Origin: Leadbettera azotonutricia ZAS-9
GTDB lineage: Bacteria > Spirochaetota > Spirochaetia > Treponematales > Breznakiellaceae
Assembly: GCF_000214355.1 (NCBI RefSeq)
Contig: NC_015577.1
Location: forward strand, 1,564,596 to 1,628,595
Length of the DNA stretch: 64,000 nucleotides
Direction of reading: 5' to 3'
Part shown: one piece after another, positions 1-9,144 of the stretch
How the letters are laid out: each line of letters begins with the position of its first letter
Numbering within the stretch: position 1 is the stretch's first letter
The notes under the pieces: generated by a model
Databases searched by the model: none
What the model was told of the DNA's origin: nothing
Seen by the model: only the letters and a program-made list of their open reading frames with translations
Position numbers and translations under genes: made by a program

Positions 1-2
1 CC

Positions 3-431
3 ATGGAACGGGATCTGTCAGGAGCGCGCATTATAGGCAAGGGCGATAAAGAAAGGACGGTCTTTTTCTCTGATGAAGCCAAAGAGGCTCTTGCATCTTA
101 CCTTCCGGTGCGTAAAGCGCGTATAAAGGCTGAACACCCCACAGACCGTCTCTTTGTAAACCGCAAAGGGGAACCTATCTCAATTCCCGGTATACGCTGG
201 ATTATCGGCAAATATGCGGAACGTTCCGGGCTGGGTAAAAATATACACCCTCATTCCCTACGCCACAGTTTCGCTACCCATCTTGTAAATTCGGGCTGCG
301 ATGTAAGGGTAGTACAGGAACTGCTGGGCCATGCCAGTATTAGTACTACACAGCGTTACACTCACGTAGATACTGAGCGTTTAAAGAAAGTATATGCAAA
401 GGCGCATTCACAGGGGAGAAAAAAACAATGA
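3..431 (+). CDS. Tyrosine recombinase XerC/XerD-like, C-terminal part
   Basis: This is the 3' part of a tyrosine site-specific recombinase; the gene begins before the window, and the ATG at base 3 is probably an internal Met. Visible catalytic signatures are the HxxR box (HSLRHSF), the LLGHAS box with its second His, and the nucleophile Tyr in the TTQRYTHV segment. Together these cover most of the RHRH-Y active site. Xer proteins resolve chromosome dimers at dif, and a chromosomal housekeeping role is likely because the gene overlaps hslV by 4 nt (ATGA), an arrangement typical of xerC-hslVU operons. XerC, XerD or a single XerS-like enzyme cannot be separated from the C-terminus alone. Confidence 0.85.
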   Translation: MERDLSGARIIGKGDKERTVFFSDEAKEALASYLPVRKARIKAEHPTDRLFVNRKGEPISIPGIRWIIGKYAERSGLGKNIHPHSLRHSFATHLVNSGCDVRVVQELLGHASISTTQRYTHVDTERLKKVYAKAHSQGRKKQ

Positions 432-979
432 GCAAAGAAAGAGCAAAGATACGCAGTACCACTGTTCTTGCTGTCCGGCGTGACGGCAAAGTGGCCATGG
501 CAGGGGATGGCCAGGTTACCATGGGCGAAACAGTGATGAAGAACAACGCAAAAAAAGTGCGCCGCCTCATGGATGGAAAAGTCCTTTGCGGTTTTGCAGG
601 GGCCACTGCCGACGCATTTACCCTTTTTGACCGTTTCGAGGCCAAGCTTAAGGAATATTCGGGCGATCTTGCCAGGGCTGCTGTCGAGCTTGCCCGGGAC
701 TGGCGCACCGACAGGGCCCTGAGGCGCCTCGAAGCCCTGCTCCTTGTGGCGGACATACACAAGACCCTGCTTATCTCGGGCACAGGGGATGTGATAGAGC
801 CTGCTGAAGATGCTTTGGCTATAGGTTCAGGCGGCAACTACGCCTACGCCGCCGCCCTGGCTTATCTCGACGGCTCGAAACTTTCGGCAAAGGAAATTGC
901 TGAGAAAAGCCTTAAAATCGCGGGCAGCATCTGTATCTATACCAACGGGCAGATCACCCTGGAAGAATTGGAAGCTTAG
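428..979 (+). CDS. hslV: ATP-dependent protease peptidase subunit HslV
   Basis: HslV (ClpQ) is the dodecameric threonine peptidase that degrades unfolded cytoplasmic proteins delivered by the HslU ATPase. The 183-residue length is slightly above the E. coli enzyme because about ten residues precede the expected N-terminal nucleophile, Thr11 of the STTVLAVRR stretch, implying propeptide removal. The GDGQVTMG motif and the GSGGNYA segment near the C-terminus are characteristic of the family. The start overlaps the stop of the recombinase (ATGA), suggesting translational coupling, and hslU follows 9 nt downstream, so the whole protease is co-expressed. Family assignment is firm. Confidence 0.96.
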   Translation: MSKERAKIRSTTVLAVRRDGKVAMAGDGQVTMGETVMKNNAKKVRRLMDGKVLCGFAGATADAFTLFDRFEAKLKEYSGDLARAAVELARDWRTDRALRRLEALLLVADIHKTLLISGTGDVIEPAEDALAIGSGGNYAYAAALAYLDGSKLSAKEIAEKSLKIAGSICIYTNGQITLEELEA

Positions 980-988
980 GAGTTTTTA

Positions 989-2554
989 ATGGAAGAGAAG
1001 AATACAGCCGAAAACAGCGAAATCAACAAAAATCTGGATAAGCTAACTCCCAGGGAAATTGTGCTTGAACTGGATAAGTACATCGTAGGCCAGAAGAAAG
1101 CCAAGCGGGCAGTGGCGGTAGCCTTGCGAAACCGCATACGCCGCCTCAAAATAAGCGCGGAAATGCGCGAGGATGTGACCCCCAAAAATATCCTCATGAT
1201 TGGCCCTACAGGTGTCGGCAAAACTGAAATCGCCCGCCGCCTTGCGCGGCTTGCCAATTCGCCATTCATCAAAGTGGAAGCCACCAAGTACACAGAAGTA
1301 GGCTATGTGGGCCGGGACGTGGAATCCATGATCCGGGATCTTATGGCAGCCGGTGTCCAGATGGTAAAGCAGGAGATGCAGGAGACTGTTACCACAGAAG
1401 CTGCAAAAAGAGCCGAAGACGCCCTGCTGGATCTCCTCCTTCCGGGTACGGGCAAGAAGCCCAAGGCCGAAAAGCCCCAGCCGGTTGTCAAGCCCATGGG
1501 CAGTTTTTCAATCCCCAATGGCAACGGGGGGCCGGGGCCTTCGTTCATGGGCACTGCCATTCAAATTGGAATCCCTGTGAACCGCACTCAGGAGGATGCA
1601 ATCGAGCCTCCCGAAGAAGTTCCCTCCGGGGAAAATGCCCAAAGCGCTGAAAAGGAAAGCCCCAATAAGGCAGGTTCGGAAACCCGTGAAAAATTCCGCG
1701 CCATGCTCAGGGACGGGAAACTCGAAGACAAGACCGTGGAGATCACCGTAAACCAGAACCCCCAGTTCCCTGCCTTCGAAATGATGGGTGGCGGCATGGA
1801 GGACATCGAATCCAGCCTTTCGGGGATAGCCGGGTTTTTCGGCGGCAACAAGAAAAAGAAAGTTGTCACCGTCAAAAGGGCCAGGGAGATACTCATTGCC
1901 GAGGAGTCTGAAAAACTCATCGACAGAGACAGGGTGAGCGACGAAGCCCGCCAGAGGGTGGAAGAGACCGGCATAGTTTTCATCGACGAAATTGACAAGA
2001 TCGCAGTCAAGGGCGACAGGGGCGGCGGCCCCGATGTATCCCGGGAAGGCGTGCAGCGGGACATTCTCCCCATAGTTGAAGGGGCCACGGTGAACACCAA
2101 ATGGGGGCCTGTCAACACGGACCACATACTTTTTGTGGCTGCCGGAGCTTTCAATATTGCCAAGCCTTCGGATCTCATCCCCGAGCTTCAGGGGCGCTTC
2201 CCCCTTCGGGTGGAGCTGGATTCCTTGGGCAAGGATGATTTCCTCCGCATCCTCACGGAACCCAAAAATGCCCTCACCAAGCAGTATGTGGAGCTTTTGG
2301 CCACAGAAAACGTGGAGATCGAGTTCACTCCGGAGGCAGTGGAGCATCTTGCAGCCCTGGCCGCAGAGGTCAATACAAGGCTCGAAAACATAGGCGCCAG
2401 ACGTCTCCATACGATAATGGAGGCTCTTTTGGAAGAACTTTCCTTCGAGGCTCCTGATATTGCCCCTGCAAAGGTGCCAATAACCGTGGAATATGTAAAC
2501 GAAAAGCTCTCAAGCCTCGTAAAAGACCAGGATTTGGGGAGGTATATCCTGTGA
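989..2554 (+). CDS. hslU: ATP-dependent protease ATPase subunit HslU
   Basis: HslU (ClpY) is the hexameric AAA+ unfoldase partner of HslV. Walker A (GPTGVGKT) lies at about residues 72-79, Walker B with FIDEIDK near residue 330, a sensor-2 region with GARRLHT near 472, and the C-terminus ends in the family-typical hydrophobic tail (RYIL) that docks into HslV. At 521 residues it is roughly 80 longer than the E. coli protein. The extra length is in the intermediate (I) domain, which here contains Gly/Pro-rich and acidic linkers at about residues 155-285. It is adjacent to hslV in the expected order. The enlarged I domain could alter substrate recognition; that is inference. Confidence 0.96.
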   Translation: MEEKNTAENSEINKNLDKLTPREIVLELDKYIVGQKKAKRAVAVALRNRIRRLKISAEMREDVTPKNILMIGPTGVGKTEIARRLARLANSPFIKVEATKYTEVGYVGRDVESMIRDLMAAGVQMVKQEMQETVTTEAAKRAEDALLDLLLPGTGKKPKAEKPQPVVKPMGSFSIPNGNGGPGPSFMGTAIQIGIPVNRTQEDAIEPPEEVPSGENAQSAEKESPNKAGSETREKFRAMLRDGKLEDKTVEITVNQNPQFPAFEMMGGGMEDIESSLSGIAGFFGGNKKKKVVTVKRAREILIAEESEKLIDRDRVSDEARQRVEETGIVFIDEIDKIAVKGDRGGGPDVSREGVQRDILPIVEGATVNTKWGPVNTDHILFVAAGAFNIAKPSDLIPELQGRFPLRVELDSLGKDDFLRILTEPKNALTKQYVELLATENVEIEFTPEAVEHLAALAAEVNTRLENIGARRLHTIMEALLEELSFEAPDIAPAKVPITVEYVNEKLSSLVKDQDLGRYIL

Positions 2555-2603
2555 GATTAAACTCAGCCCGGGAAATGCCGATGATTGAAGATGGGAGAAT
2601 GCA

Positions 2604-3026
2604 ATGATCGTAAACAACAGCTTTTCTAAAACCGTAGACCTGCTTCACCGGGGCATGGACGCAAGTTCCATCCGGGGAGCCGTGATCGCCAACAATATAG
2701 CCAACGCAGGGGTGCCCAACTTCAAGCGATCCAATGTGAATTTTGAGAGCGAGCTTAAACGGGCATTGGACACGGAAAAGCAGAAGCCCGCCCTGGAGCT
2801 GCGCCTGACCAATCCCAAACACATTTCCGATTGGGAACCCAGGAACTACCAGGATGTTGATGTAAGGCGGGTGCTGGATTATGTAACCACCGAGAACGCC
2901 AACGGCAACAATGTGAACGCCGAAGAGGAATTCAACCTGGCCCTGGAAAACCAGCTCAGGTACATGCTCATGGCCAATGCAACGACCTTCGAGTTCAGCC
3001 AGATCAATATGGTATTAAGGGGATAG
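2604..3026 (+). CDS. flgB: Flagellar basal-body rod protein FlgB
   Basis: FlgB forms the proximal rod of the flagellar basal body, here of a periplasmic flagellum if the host is a spirochaete. The 140-residue length and the N-terminal rod-family motif (ANNIANAGVPNFK, about residues 30-42) identify it; the C-terminus carries the heptad-like region shared by rod proteins. A GGGAG ribosome-binding site sits 6 nt before ATG. It opens a run of flagellar genes in the order flgB-flgC-fliE-fliF-fliG-fliH-fliI-fliJ, all on the same strand with small gaps. The 49-nt gap after hslU holds no clear promoter, so it may be read through from upstream. Confidence 0.95.
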   Translation: MIVNNSFSKTVDLLHRGMDASSIRGAVIANNIANAGVPNFKRSNVNFESELKRALDTEKQKPALELRLTNPKHISDWEPRNYQDVDVRRVLDYVTTENANGNNVNAEEEFNLALENQLRYMLMANATTFEFSQINMVLRG

Positions 3027-3032
3027 TAAACT

Positions 3033-3494
3033 ATGGGACTTTTTACATCGATTAACATAGCTTCTTCGGGAATGTCGGCCGAAAGAACCAGAGCCGATGT
3101 CATCGCCGATAACATCGCCAACGCTTCCACCACCCGCACTGCGGAAGGCGGCCCCTACAGGAGGAGCCGCGTCGTGATGCGCCCCAGGGTGGACAGCCCT
3201 TACTGGCGTTCGCCTTTCCTGCCCGAAGGCATGGACAACGGCATAGGCCAGGGTGTTAGGGTCGCGGAGATTCAAAAGGATTATGCCGCCGAGAACAAGC
3301 TTGTGTATGATCCTACACACCCTGACGCCATCACGACCGGGCCCAGGCAGGGTTACGTGGAGATGCCCAATGTGGACATCGTTACGGAAATGGTGGATAT
3401 GATTGCCGCTTCACGGGCTTATGAAGCCAATGCATCCATTATTGAAGGCGCCAAGTCCATGTTTACACGGGCTTTGGAAATTGGAAACAGGTAG
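3033..3494 (+). CDS. flgC: Flagellar basal-body rod protein FlgC
   Basis: FlgC is a second proximal-rod subunit. The N-terminal rod motif (ADNIANASTTRT) is followed by a Gly/Arg-rich loop and a C-terminal amphipathic helix with the typical VDIVTEMVDMIAASRAYEAN sequence that packs with the N-terminus. Length (153 residues) is normal for FlgC. It starts 6 nt after flgB stops, so co-translation is likely. Rod subunits lack a cleaved signal and are exported by the flagellar type III apparatus, several components of which (FliH, FliI, FliJ) are encoded just downstream. Confidence 0.95.
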   Translation: MGLFTSINIASSGMSAERTRADVIADNIANASTTRTAEGGPYRRSRVVMRPRVDSPYWRSPFLPEGMDNGIGQGVRVAEIQKDYAAENKLVYDPTHPDAITTGPRQGYVEMPNVDIVTEMVDMIAASRAYEANASIIEGAKSMFTRALEIGNR

Positions 3495-3520
3495 CTAATT
3501 AATTCTTTTGGGAGGGAATT

Positions 3521-3907
3521 ATGACCATATACAGACCTGAATTGACGGGCTTGGGCAAAATGCCGGATCTGCCCCTTAAAGTGACTCACCCGTACCACAT
3601 GGTTTCCGAGTCGGAAGATTTTCTTGCGGAAGGGGGAAAAATTTCCAACCTGGGAAAACAAATCGGCGCGGAAGCAGTAATACGCTCGGGCACTTTCGAA
3701 GACGCTATGCTTGGCGCCCTGGACAAGGTGAGCGCCGCCCAGCAGTTTTCGTCGGACCTTGCCCAGCGGGCCATAATCGATCCTGATTCTGTGGATATCC
3801 ATGACATCACCATAGCCCAGGCAGAAGCGAGCATGTCTTTGAACATAACAAGAAACGTTTTGAACCGTATCGTTCAAAGCTGGAAAGATATAATAAATAC
3901 GAGGTAA
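3521..3907 (+). CDS. fliE: Flagellar hook-basal body complex protein FliE
   Basis: FliE joins the MS ring to the rod and is needed for export of rod proteins. The 128-residue protein has the family's C-terminal pattern: FEDAMLGALDKVSAAQQFSS, then SVDIHDITIAQAEASMSLNI and a terminal helix ending in NRIVQSWKDI. The N-terminal 45 residues are less conserved and Pro-rich. A strong GGGAGG ribosome-binding site precedes ATG. Its position between flgC and fliF is the usual one in spirochaetes and many other bacteria. Confidence 0.93.
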   Translation: MTIYRPELTGLGKMPDLPLKVTHPYHMVSESEDFLAEGGKISNLGKQIGAEAVIRSGTFEDAMLGALDKVSAAQQFSSDLAQRAIIDPDSVDIHDITIAQAEASMSLNITRNVLNRIVQSWKDIINTR

Positions 3908-3941
3908 TAGACAACTATTGCCTATTCTTTGGGAGGGGAAT

Positions 3942-5645
3942 ATGGATTGGCTTAGAAAGATTCTTACACAGGTTGGAAGCCTTTGGGGCAAATGGTCTTT
4001 GGTTCAGAAGATCATACTCGTGGGCATAGTCGCTGTCGTTGGCATAGGGATTGCAGCCATGGTATCGGTGTCTTCAACGCCCACCATGGTGTCTGTAATA
4101 GACGCGCCCATCAGGGATGAAGCTGCCAGGGACAGGATCCTCACCAGGATCAACGAAGAAGGGATAAAGGCAACTGTTACCGCCGCAGGGGTGGTTCAGG
4201 TCGCTGATGACAAGACCGCGCAGAGAATACGAGGCATACTCATCAGGGAAGACCTTATCCCCCAGGGAACAGACCCCTGGGCCATCTTCGACAGGGAACG
4301 CTGGACCATCACCGACTTTGAAAGGAATGTAAATCTCCAGCGGGCCATCAGGCAAATGGTAACCGATCATATCCAGGCCCTGGATGATGTAGACAGGGCC
4401 GATGTTACCATTGTCCTTCCCAAGGATGAGCTTTTCCTGTCGGAACAAAATCCGGTAACTGCCAGTGTTATTATTACTCCCAAGCCGGGCAGCGATATTA
4501 TACAAAACCGCAAAAAAATTGAGGGAGTACAAAAACTCCTCAAGTTCGCTATTGAAGGCCTTAAAGATGATAATATCACTATTACCGATCAGACAGGATT
4601 AATACTGAATGATTTTGCAGGCCTTGCGGAATGGGACAGGCTTACCCGCATAGAACGGGAAAATAAAATGATACGCACCCTGGAAACCCAGTACCGGGCC
4701 GTCGTGCTTCAGTCTTTGCAAAAAACATTTACCGACGACAGGGTGAGGGATCTCAATCTCAAGATAGATATGGATATGTCCCAGAAAGCCATAGCCACCG
4801 AAGAATTTTTCCCCATCACCATAAAGCCACGTACCCCTGGATCTCCTTATGACGATTCCCAGCTTGTGGAATCCATCAAACGCTCGGAAGCCACTTCTTC
4901 CACCAAATGGGCAGGCACGGGTTTCAACCCCGAAGGGCCCGCAGGCGTGGAAGGCCAGACCCCTCCCGCCTATAAGGATATGTCCAACCTCTACGGGAAA
5001 GTGGAACAGGAAACTGCCAAAATCAACAACGAGATCAACAGCCGCAAGACCCAGGAAGAACGCAGCCCCAGCATAGACCGGGTGACAGTGTCCGTGAATA
5101 TCGACGGAACCTGGAAATGGAAGTATGATGAAAAACGCAACCCCGTGATCGCGGCGGATGGTTCCATAGAGCGGGAATATACCCCGGTGGCCCCTGAAAT
5201 TCTCAGGGCTGCCCAGAGCCTGGTTCAGAATTCCGTAGGATACAGCGCAGCCAGGGGTGACAATGTAACGGTACAGAACATACAGTTCGACCGTTCCAAA
5301 CAGTTCCAGGACGAGGACGCTGCATACTTCAGGCAAAAGCAGATGCAGACCACTATTATGGTCTTCCTCTCGGGGCTGGCAATACTGCTCATCGCGTTCA
5401 TCCTGTTCAGGACTATCTCCAGGGAGATAGAACGCAGGCGGAGGCTTGAAGCTGAAGAAAGGGCCCGGCGCGAGGAAGCCCTTCGCCAGCAGGCACTTAT
5501 GCAGGCGGAAGAAGAAGGGATGGATGTGTCCATCTCTGTGGAAGAGAGGACCCGCATGGAACTTCTGGAAAGCGTGGCCAATATGGCCAAAGAACATCCC
5601 GAAGATGTGGCCCAGCTCATCCGTACCTGGCTTTTGGAGGAATAA
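3942..5645 (+). CDS. fliF: Flagellar MS-ring protein FliF
   Basis: FliF builds the MS ring in the inner membrane that houses the export gate and carries the C-ring. The start at 3942 (MDWLRKIL) follows a GGGAGGGGAA ribosome-binding site; an in-frame TTG at 3918 has none. The protein (567 residues) has an N-terminal transmembrane segment around residues 20-45, ring-building motifs through the periplasmic region, a second membrane segment near 470-490 (IMVFLSGLAILLIAF), then a highly charged linker. It ends in the FliG-binding tail (LLESVANMAKEHPEDVAQLI). All parts expected of a functional FliF are present. Confidence 0.96.
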   Translation: MDWLRKILTQVGSLWGKWSLVQKIILVGIVAVVGIGIAAMVSVSSTPTMVSVIDAPIRDEAARDRILTRINEEGIKATVTAAGVVQVADDKTAQRIRGILIREDLIPQGTDPWAIFDRERWTITDFERNVNLQRAIRQMVTDHIQALDDVDRADVTIVLPKDELFLSEQNPVTASVIITPKPGSDIIQNRKKIEGVQKLLKFAIEGLKDDNITITDQTGLILNDFAGLAEWDRLTRIERENKMIRTLETQYRAVVLQSLQKTFTDDRVRDLNLKIDMDMSQKAIATEEFFPITIKPRTPGSPYDDSQLVESIKRSEATSSTKWAGTGFNPEGPAGVEGQTPPAYKDMSNLYGKVEQETAKINNEINSRKTQEERSPSIDRVTVSVNIDGTWKWKYDEKRNPVIAADGSIEREYTPVAPEILRAAQSLVQNSVGYSAARGDNVTVQNIQFDRSKQFQDEDAAYFRQKQMQTTIMVFLSGLAILLIAFILFRTISREIERRRRLEAEERARREEALRQQALMQAEEEGMDVSISVEERTRMELLESVANMAKEHPEDVAQLIRTWLLEE

Positions 5646-5648
5646 AGA

Positions 5649-6710
5649 ATGGCGAAATTAGCGCCCGGCTCTACGACATCCGCATCAGGCGGAAAGGGCA
5701 AAAAAGGGAAAAATGAATATACTGGCCGGCAAAAAGCGGCCATATTCCTCGTTACCATAGGATCTGAAATCTCTGCCGAGATTTTCAAGTATCTGCGGGA
5801 AGATGAAATTGAAACCCTCACCTTCGAAATTGCCCGGCTTGAAACCATAGATTCAGAACAGAAGGACGCCATCCTGCAGGAGTTCCAGGAGCTCATGATG
5901 GCGAACCAGTTCATCTCCACAGGCGGTATCGACTATGCCAGGGAGCTGCTGGAAAAATCATTGGGCAGCCAGAAAGCAATAGACATCATCAACCGCCTTA
6001 CTTCGAGCCTTCAGGTGCGGCCCTTCGATTTTATACGCCGTACCGATCCGGCTCATCTTTTGAACTTTATCCAGCAGGAACATCCCCAGACCATTGCGCT
6101 TATTCTTGCCTATCTGGAACCCAACAAGGCGTCCGTTATTTTGCAGAACCTTCCCCACGAAGTGCAGAGCGATGTGGCCCGCAGAATTGCTACCATGGAT
6201 CGTACCAGCCCCGAAGTTCTCCGCGAAGTTGAACGGGTGCTGGAGAAGAAGCTTTCCACCCTGTCCAGCGAAGACTACACCACAGCCGGCGGCGTCGAGA
6301 GCATCGTCGAGATTCTCAACCTTGTTGACCGTGCTTCGGAAAAGCAGATCATCGAAGCCCTGGAAGACGAAGACCCCGAACTTGCGGAAGAGATCAAGAA
6401 GCGCATGTTCGTGTTCGAAGACATCGTCATGCTGGATGACCGGGCCATACAGAAGGTTATGCGGGAAGTGGATTCCCAGGAACTTGCCAAAGCCCTCAAG
6501 AGCGTGGACACCGAAGTGCAGGACAAGATTTTCAGGAATATGTCCAAACGCGCGGCGGGTATGCTCAAGGAAGATATGGAGTACATGGGCCCTGTACGTT
6601 TGAAAGACGTAGAAGAAGCCCAGCAGAAGATAGTCTCCATTATCAGGCACCTGGAGGACACCGGCGAAATCGTGGTCGCAAGATCCGGCGAAGACGAACT
6701 TGTAGTATAA
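5649..6710 (+). CDS. fliG: Flagellar motor switch protein FliG
   Basis: FliG is the C-ring protein that contacts FliF and transmits stator torque. The 353-residue protein has the N-terminal FliF-binding domain (QKAAIFLVTIGSEIS), the middle domain with the EHPQTIALILAYL motif around residue 140, and the C-terminal torque helix with alternating charged residues (DDRAIQKVMREVDSQELAKAL). About 25 polar residues precede the conserved core. It starts 3 nt after fliF. Spirochaetes often have two fliG genes; this one, inside the fliF-fliJ run, corresponds to the motor copy by context. Confidence 0.96.
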   Translation: MAKLAPGSTTSASGGKGKKGKNEYTGRQKAAIFLVTIGSEISAEIFKYLREDEIETLTFEIARLETIDSEQKDAILQEFQELMMANQFISTGGIDYARELLEKSLGSQKAIDIINRLTSSLQVRPFDFIRRTDPAHLLNFIQQEHPQTIALILAYLEPNKASVILQNLPHEVQSDVARRIATMDRTSPEVLREVERVLEKKLSTLSSEDYTTAGGVESIVEILNLVDRASEKQIIEALEDEDPELAEEIKKRMFVFEDIVMLDDRAIQKVMREVDSQELAKALKSVDTEVQDKIFRNMSKRAAGMLKEDMEYMGPVRLKDVEEAQQKIVSIIRHLEDTGEIVVARSGEDELVV

Positions 6711-6720
6711 GGAAAAAAAC

Positions 6721-7680
6721 ATGGCGAAAGCGGTTTATAGGCCCGGGGAGCTGGAGCTCCTGGATAAAAAAATTATTCTCGATCCTCCCACCTCCTTTCC
6801 GGAACTGGCCCATTTGGCGCCGGTGGAGGAGGATCTCGAAGAGATCCCTGAAGAGATCGATGAATATTCGGGCCCTACCGCCGACGATCTGCGCCGCGAG
6901 GCCGAAGCCTTCAAGGAACAATGGGAGTCCGAAAAGGAAGCCATGGTACGATCCGCCAGAGTCGAGGCCGACAGGATCATCAAAGAAGCCGAAGAGGCTG
7001 CTTTTAAGGAAGTTAAGCGTAAAACTGACGAGGCCCAATCGCTTAAACGCCAGGCCCAGGACGAAGCAGATAAAATCGTCGCCGAAGCCAATGAAAAGGC
7101 CCGCCAAATCGAAACCGATTCCCGTGCTGCCTTTGAAGCAGAAAGAAAAGAAGCCGAGGAGCGGGGCAGGGAAGCGGGCAGGGAAACAGGGTTCTCCGAG
7201 GGCAAAGCAGAAGTTGAACGCCTTGTGCAGCGTACTCAAACAGTGCTCGAACGGGCCCAGGATAAACGCGCAGAAATACTTGCGGAATCGGAACAGGAAA
7301 TTATAGACCTGGTGCTCCTCATTACCCGGAAAGTAGTAAAAGTAATAACTGAAAACCAGCGCAATGTGATCATCTCCAATGTGGTGCAGGCCCTGCGCAA
7401 AGTCAAAGGCAGGGGCAATATCATTATCAAGGTGAACATGGCGGATGTAAAACTTTCTACTGATCATATCAAAGACTTTATTGCAATGGTGGAAGGCGCA
7501 AAGTCCATCCAGGTAGTGGAAGATTCCACGGTAGATCAGGGAGGCTGCATCATCGAAACTGACTTCGGTGAAATCGACGCCAGGATTTCGAGCCAGCTTG
7601 CGGAACTCGAAACCAAGATCCTCGAAATTTCCCCCATCAAGGCCAAAGCAAAAACCCAGGCTATTAACGAAGGAGCATAA
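6721..7680 (+). CDS. fliH: Flagellar assembly protein FliH
   Basis: FliH is the peripheral-stalk-like regulator that binds the export ATPase FliI and links it to the C ring. The 319-residue protein has an acidic N-terminus, a long Ala/Glu/Arg/Lys-rich coiled coil at about residues 55-165, and a conserved C-terminal domain with the VDQGGCIIETDFGEIDARISSQ pattern. Gene order (fliG-fliH-fliI) supports the assignment strongly. The N-terminal third is low in conservation, as is usual for FliH. Confidence 0.92.
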   Translation: MAKAVYRPGELELLDKKIILDPPTSFPELAHLAPVEEDLEEIPEEIDEYSGPTADDLRREAEAFKEQWESEKEAMVRSARVEADRIIKEAEEAAFKEVKRKTDEAQSLKRQAQDEADKIVAEANEKARQIETDSRAAFEAERKEAEERGREAGRETGFSEGKAEVERLVQRTQTVLERAQDKRAEILAESEQEIIDLVLLITRKVVKVITENQRNVIISNVVQALRKVKGRGNIIIKVNMADVKLSTDHIKDFIAMVEGAKSIQVVEDSTVDQGGCIIETDFGEIDARISSQLAELETKILEISPIKAKAKTQAINEGA

Positions 7681-7683
7681 GCC

Positions 7684-9144
7684 ATGCCAGCCCTTATGGA
7701 AATTGGACACTCCGCCGAGATCCGCCAGGATCGCGGTTTCCCTCCGGATATAATAAAAAAATACCTCGAAACTACCGAAAGCATCGACCCCATTAAATGC
7801 ATAGGCCGCATCAGCAAAGTCCAGGGCCTTCTTATAGAAAGCCGGGGCCCCCAGGCTATCATAGGCGAAATATGCCGCATCGAAGCGCCGAAAGGCGCAG
7901 GTCTCATACGGGCGGAAGTGGTGGGCCTTAGGGGCGACACAGTCCAGCTCATGGCATACGATGAAACCGACGGCCTTGAGATAGGCGCCAGGGTAGTCGC
8001 GTCAGGTACGCGCCTTGAAGTGGCTGTTTCCAACAAACTCCTTGGCCGTGTCCTCGATCCCCTTGGGCATCCGGTTGATGGCAAGGGCAATATCGAATCC
8101 CCGGTGCATTATCCGGCCCTTGCCAATCCTCCTGACCCTTTGAAGCGCAGGCGCATCACCGAGCGCATCAGTACCGGCGTGCGCGCAATTGATGGTATGC
8201 TCGCGGTGGGCCGGGGCCAGCGGCTTGGCATTTTTGCAGGTACCGGTGTTGGCAAGTCCACACTCCTTGGCATGATTGCCAGAAACACTAACGCTGATGT
8301 CAATGTCATTGCCCTGATCGGCGAACGGGGCAGGGAAGTGAACGATTTTATCGAAAACGATCTTGGCCCCAACGGCCTGGCCCGCAGCGTCATTGTGGTA
8401 ACCCCTTCCAATTCTCCTCCCCTGGCGCGGCTTCGCGGGGCTTATACAGCTACCGCAGTGGCCGAATATTTTAGGGATCAGGGCCTGGATGTGATGCTCC
8501 TCTTTGACTCCGTAACCCGCTTTGCCAGGGCCCAGCGTGAAATAGGCCTTGCCACAGGCGAGCCCCCCGCAACCCGGGGCTTTCCCCCCTCCATGTTTGA
8601 TTCCATGCCCAAGCTCCTTGAACGCTGCGGTACTTCGGACCGGGGAACCATCACGGGCTTTTATACCATACTGGTAGACGGCGATGACATGGACGAGCCT
8701 GTCGCGGACACCGTGCGGGGCATACTGGACGGGCATATTGTCCTGTCCCGCAGCCTTGCGCAGCGTTACCATTACCCGGCCATCGATATCCTTAACAGCA
8801 TTTCCCGTCTTTCGACTGCGGTGTCTGGGTCCGAAACCAAAAAAGCAGTGGGAATTATCCGCCGCCTCATGGCCGATTATGCTGATTCCGAGGATCTTAT
8901 CAATGTGGGCGCTTACAAACAGGGATCAAATCCAAAAATAGACGAGGCCATAGCCAAGCGTGACGCCCTTGAGAATTTTTTCATTCAGAATGTGGATGAT
9001 AAGTCTTCCATAGTTGACACCCTCAATGCATTGGGAAAAATCGCCGGTGTTGAAATCCCCGAAAGCGAAATGGAAGTGTTCCTGCCCAAGATGGTTTTTT
9101 CGATGAATAACAATGAAGACGCGGAATTCCAGGGCAATGCATGA
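7684..9144 (+). CDS. fliI: Flagellum-specific ATP synthase FliI
   Basis: FliI is the F1-beta-like hexameric ATPase of flagellar type III export. Walker A GTGVGKST is at residues 186-193, Walker B is in the VMLLFDSVTRFARAQREI region, and the GEPPATRGFPPSMF segment is typical of T3SS ATPases. The protein (486 residues) has a somewhat extended N-terminus relative to enteric FliI. A GAAGGAG ribosome-binding site sits before the ATG at 7684, overlapping the end of fliH. The last codons overlap fliJ (ATGA), so FliI and FliJ, which form a complex, are probably translationally coupled. Confidence 0.96.
   Translation: MPALMEIGHSAEIRQDRGFPPDIIKKYLETTESIDPIKCIGRISKVQGLLIESRGPQAIIGEICRIEAPKGAGLIRAEVVGLRGDTVQLMAYDETDGLEIGARVVASGTRLEVAVSNKLLGRVLDPLGHPVDGKGNIESPVHYPALANPPDPLKRRRITERISTGVRAIDGMLAVGRGQRLGIFAGTGVGKSTLLGMIARNTNADVNVIALIGERGREVNDFIENDLGPNGLARSVIVVTPSNSPPLARLRGAYTATAVAEYFRDQGLDVMLLFDSVTRFARAQREIGLATGEPPATRGFPPSMFDSMPKLLERCGTSDRGTITGFYTILVDGDDMDEPVADTVRGILDGHIVLSRSLAQRYHYPAIDILNSISRLSTAVSGSETKKAVGIIRRLMADYADSEDLINVGAYKQGSNPKIDEAIAKRDALENFFIQNVDDKSSIVDTLNALGKIAGVEIPESEMEVFLPKMVFSMNNNEDAEFQGNA

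Noticed and set aside
1508..2410. Long minus-strand ORF (300 codons) opposite hslU
   Set aside because: It lies wholly within hslU, has no recognisable domain or ribosome-binding site, and is a typical antisense shadow of a high-GC3 gene.
4599..5597. 332-codon minus-strand ORF opposite fliF
   Set aside because: His/Phe/Gly-rich composition characteristic of antisense shadows; fliF is unambiguous on the other strand.
6643..7710. 355-codon minus-strand ORF opposite fliH
   Set aside because: Shadow of fliH; Phe/Gly-rich with no coherent motifs.
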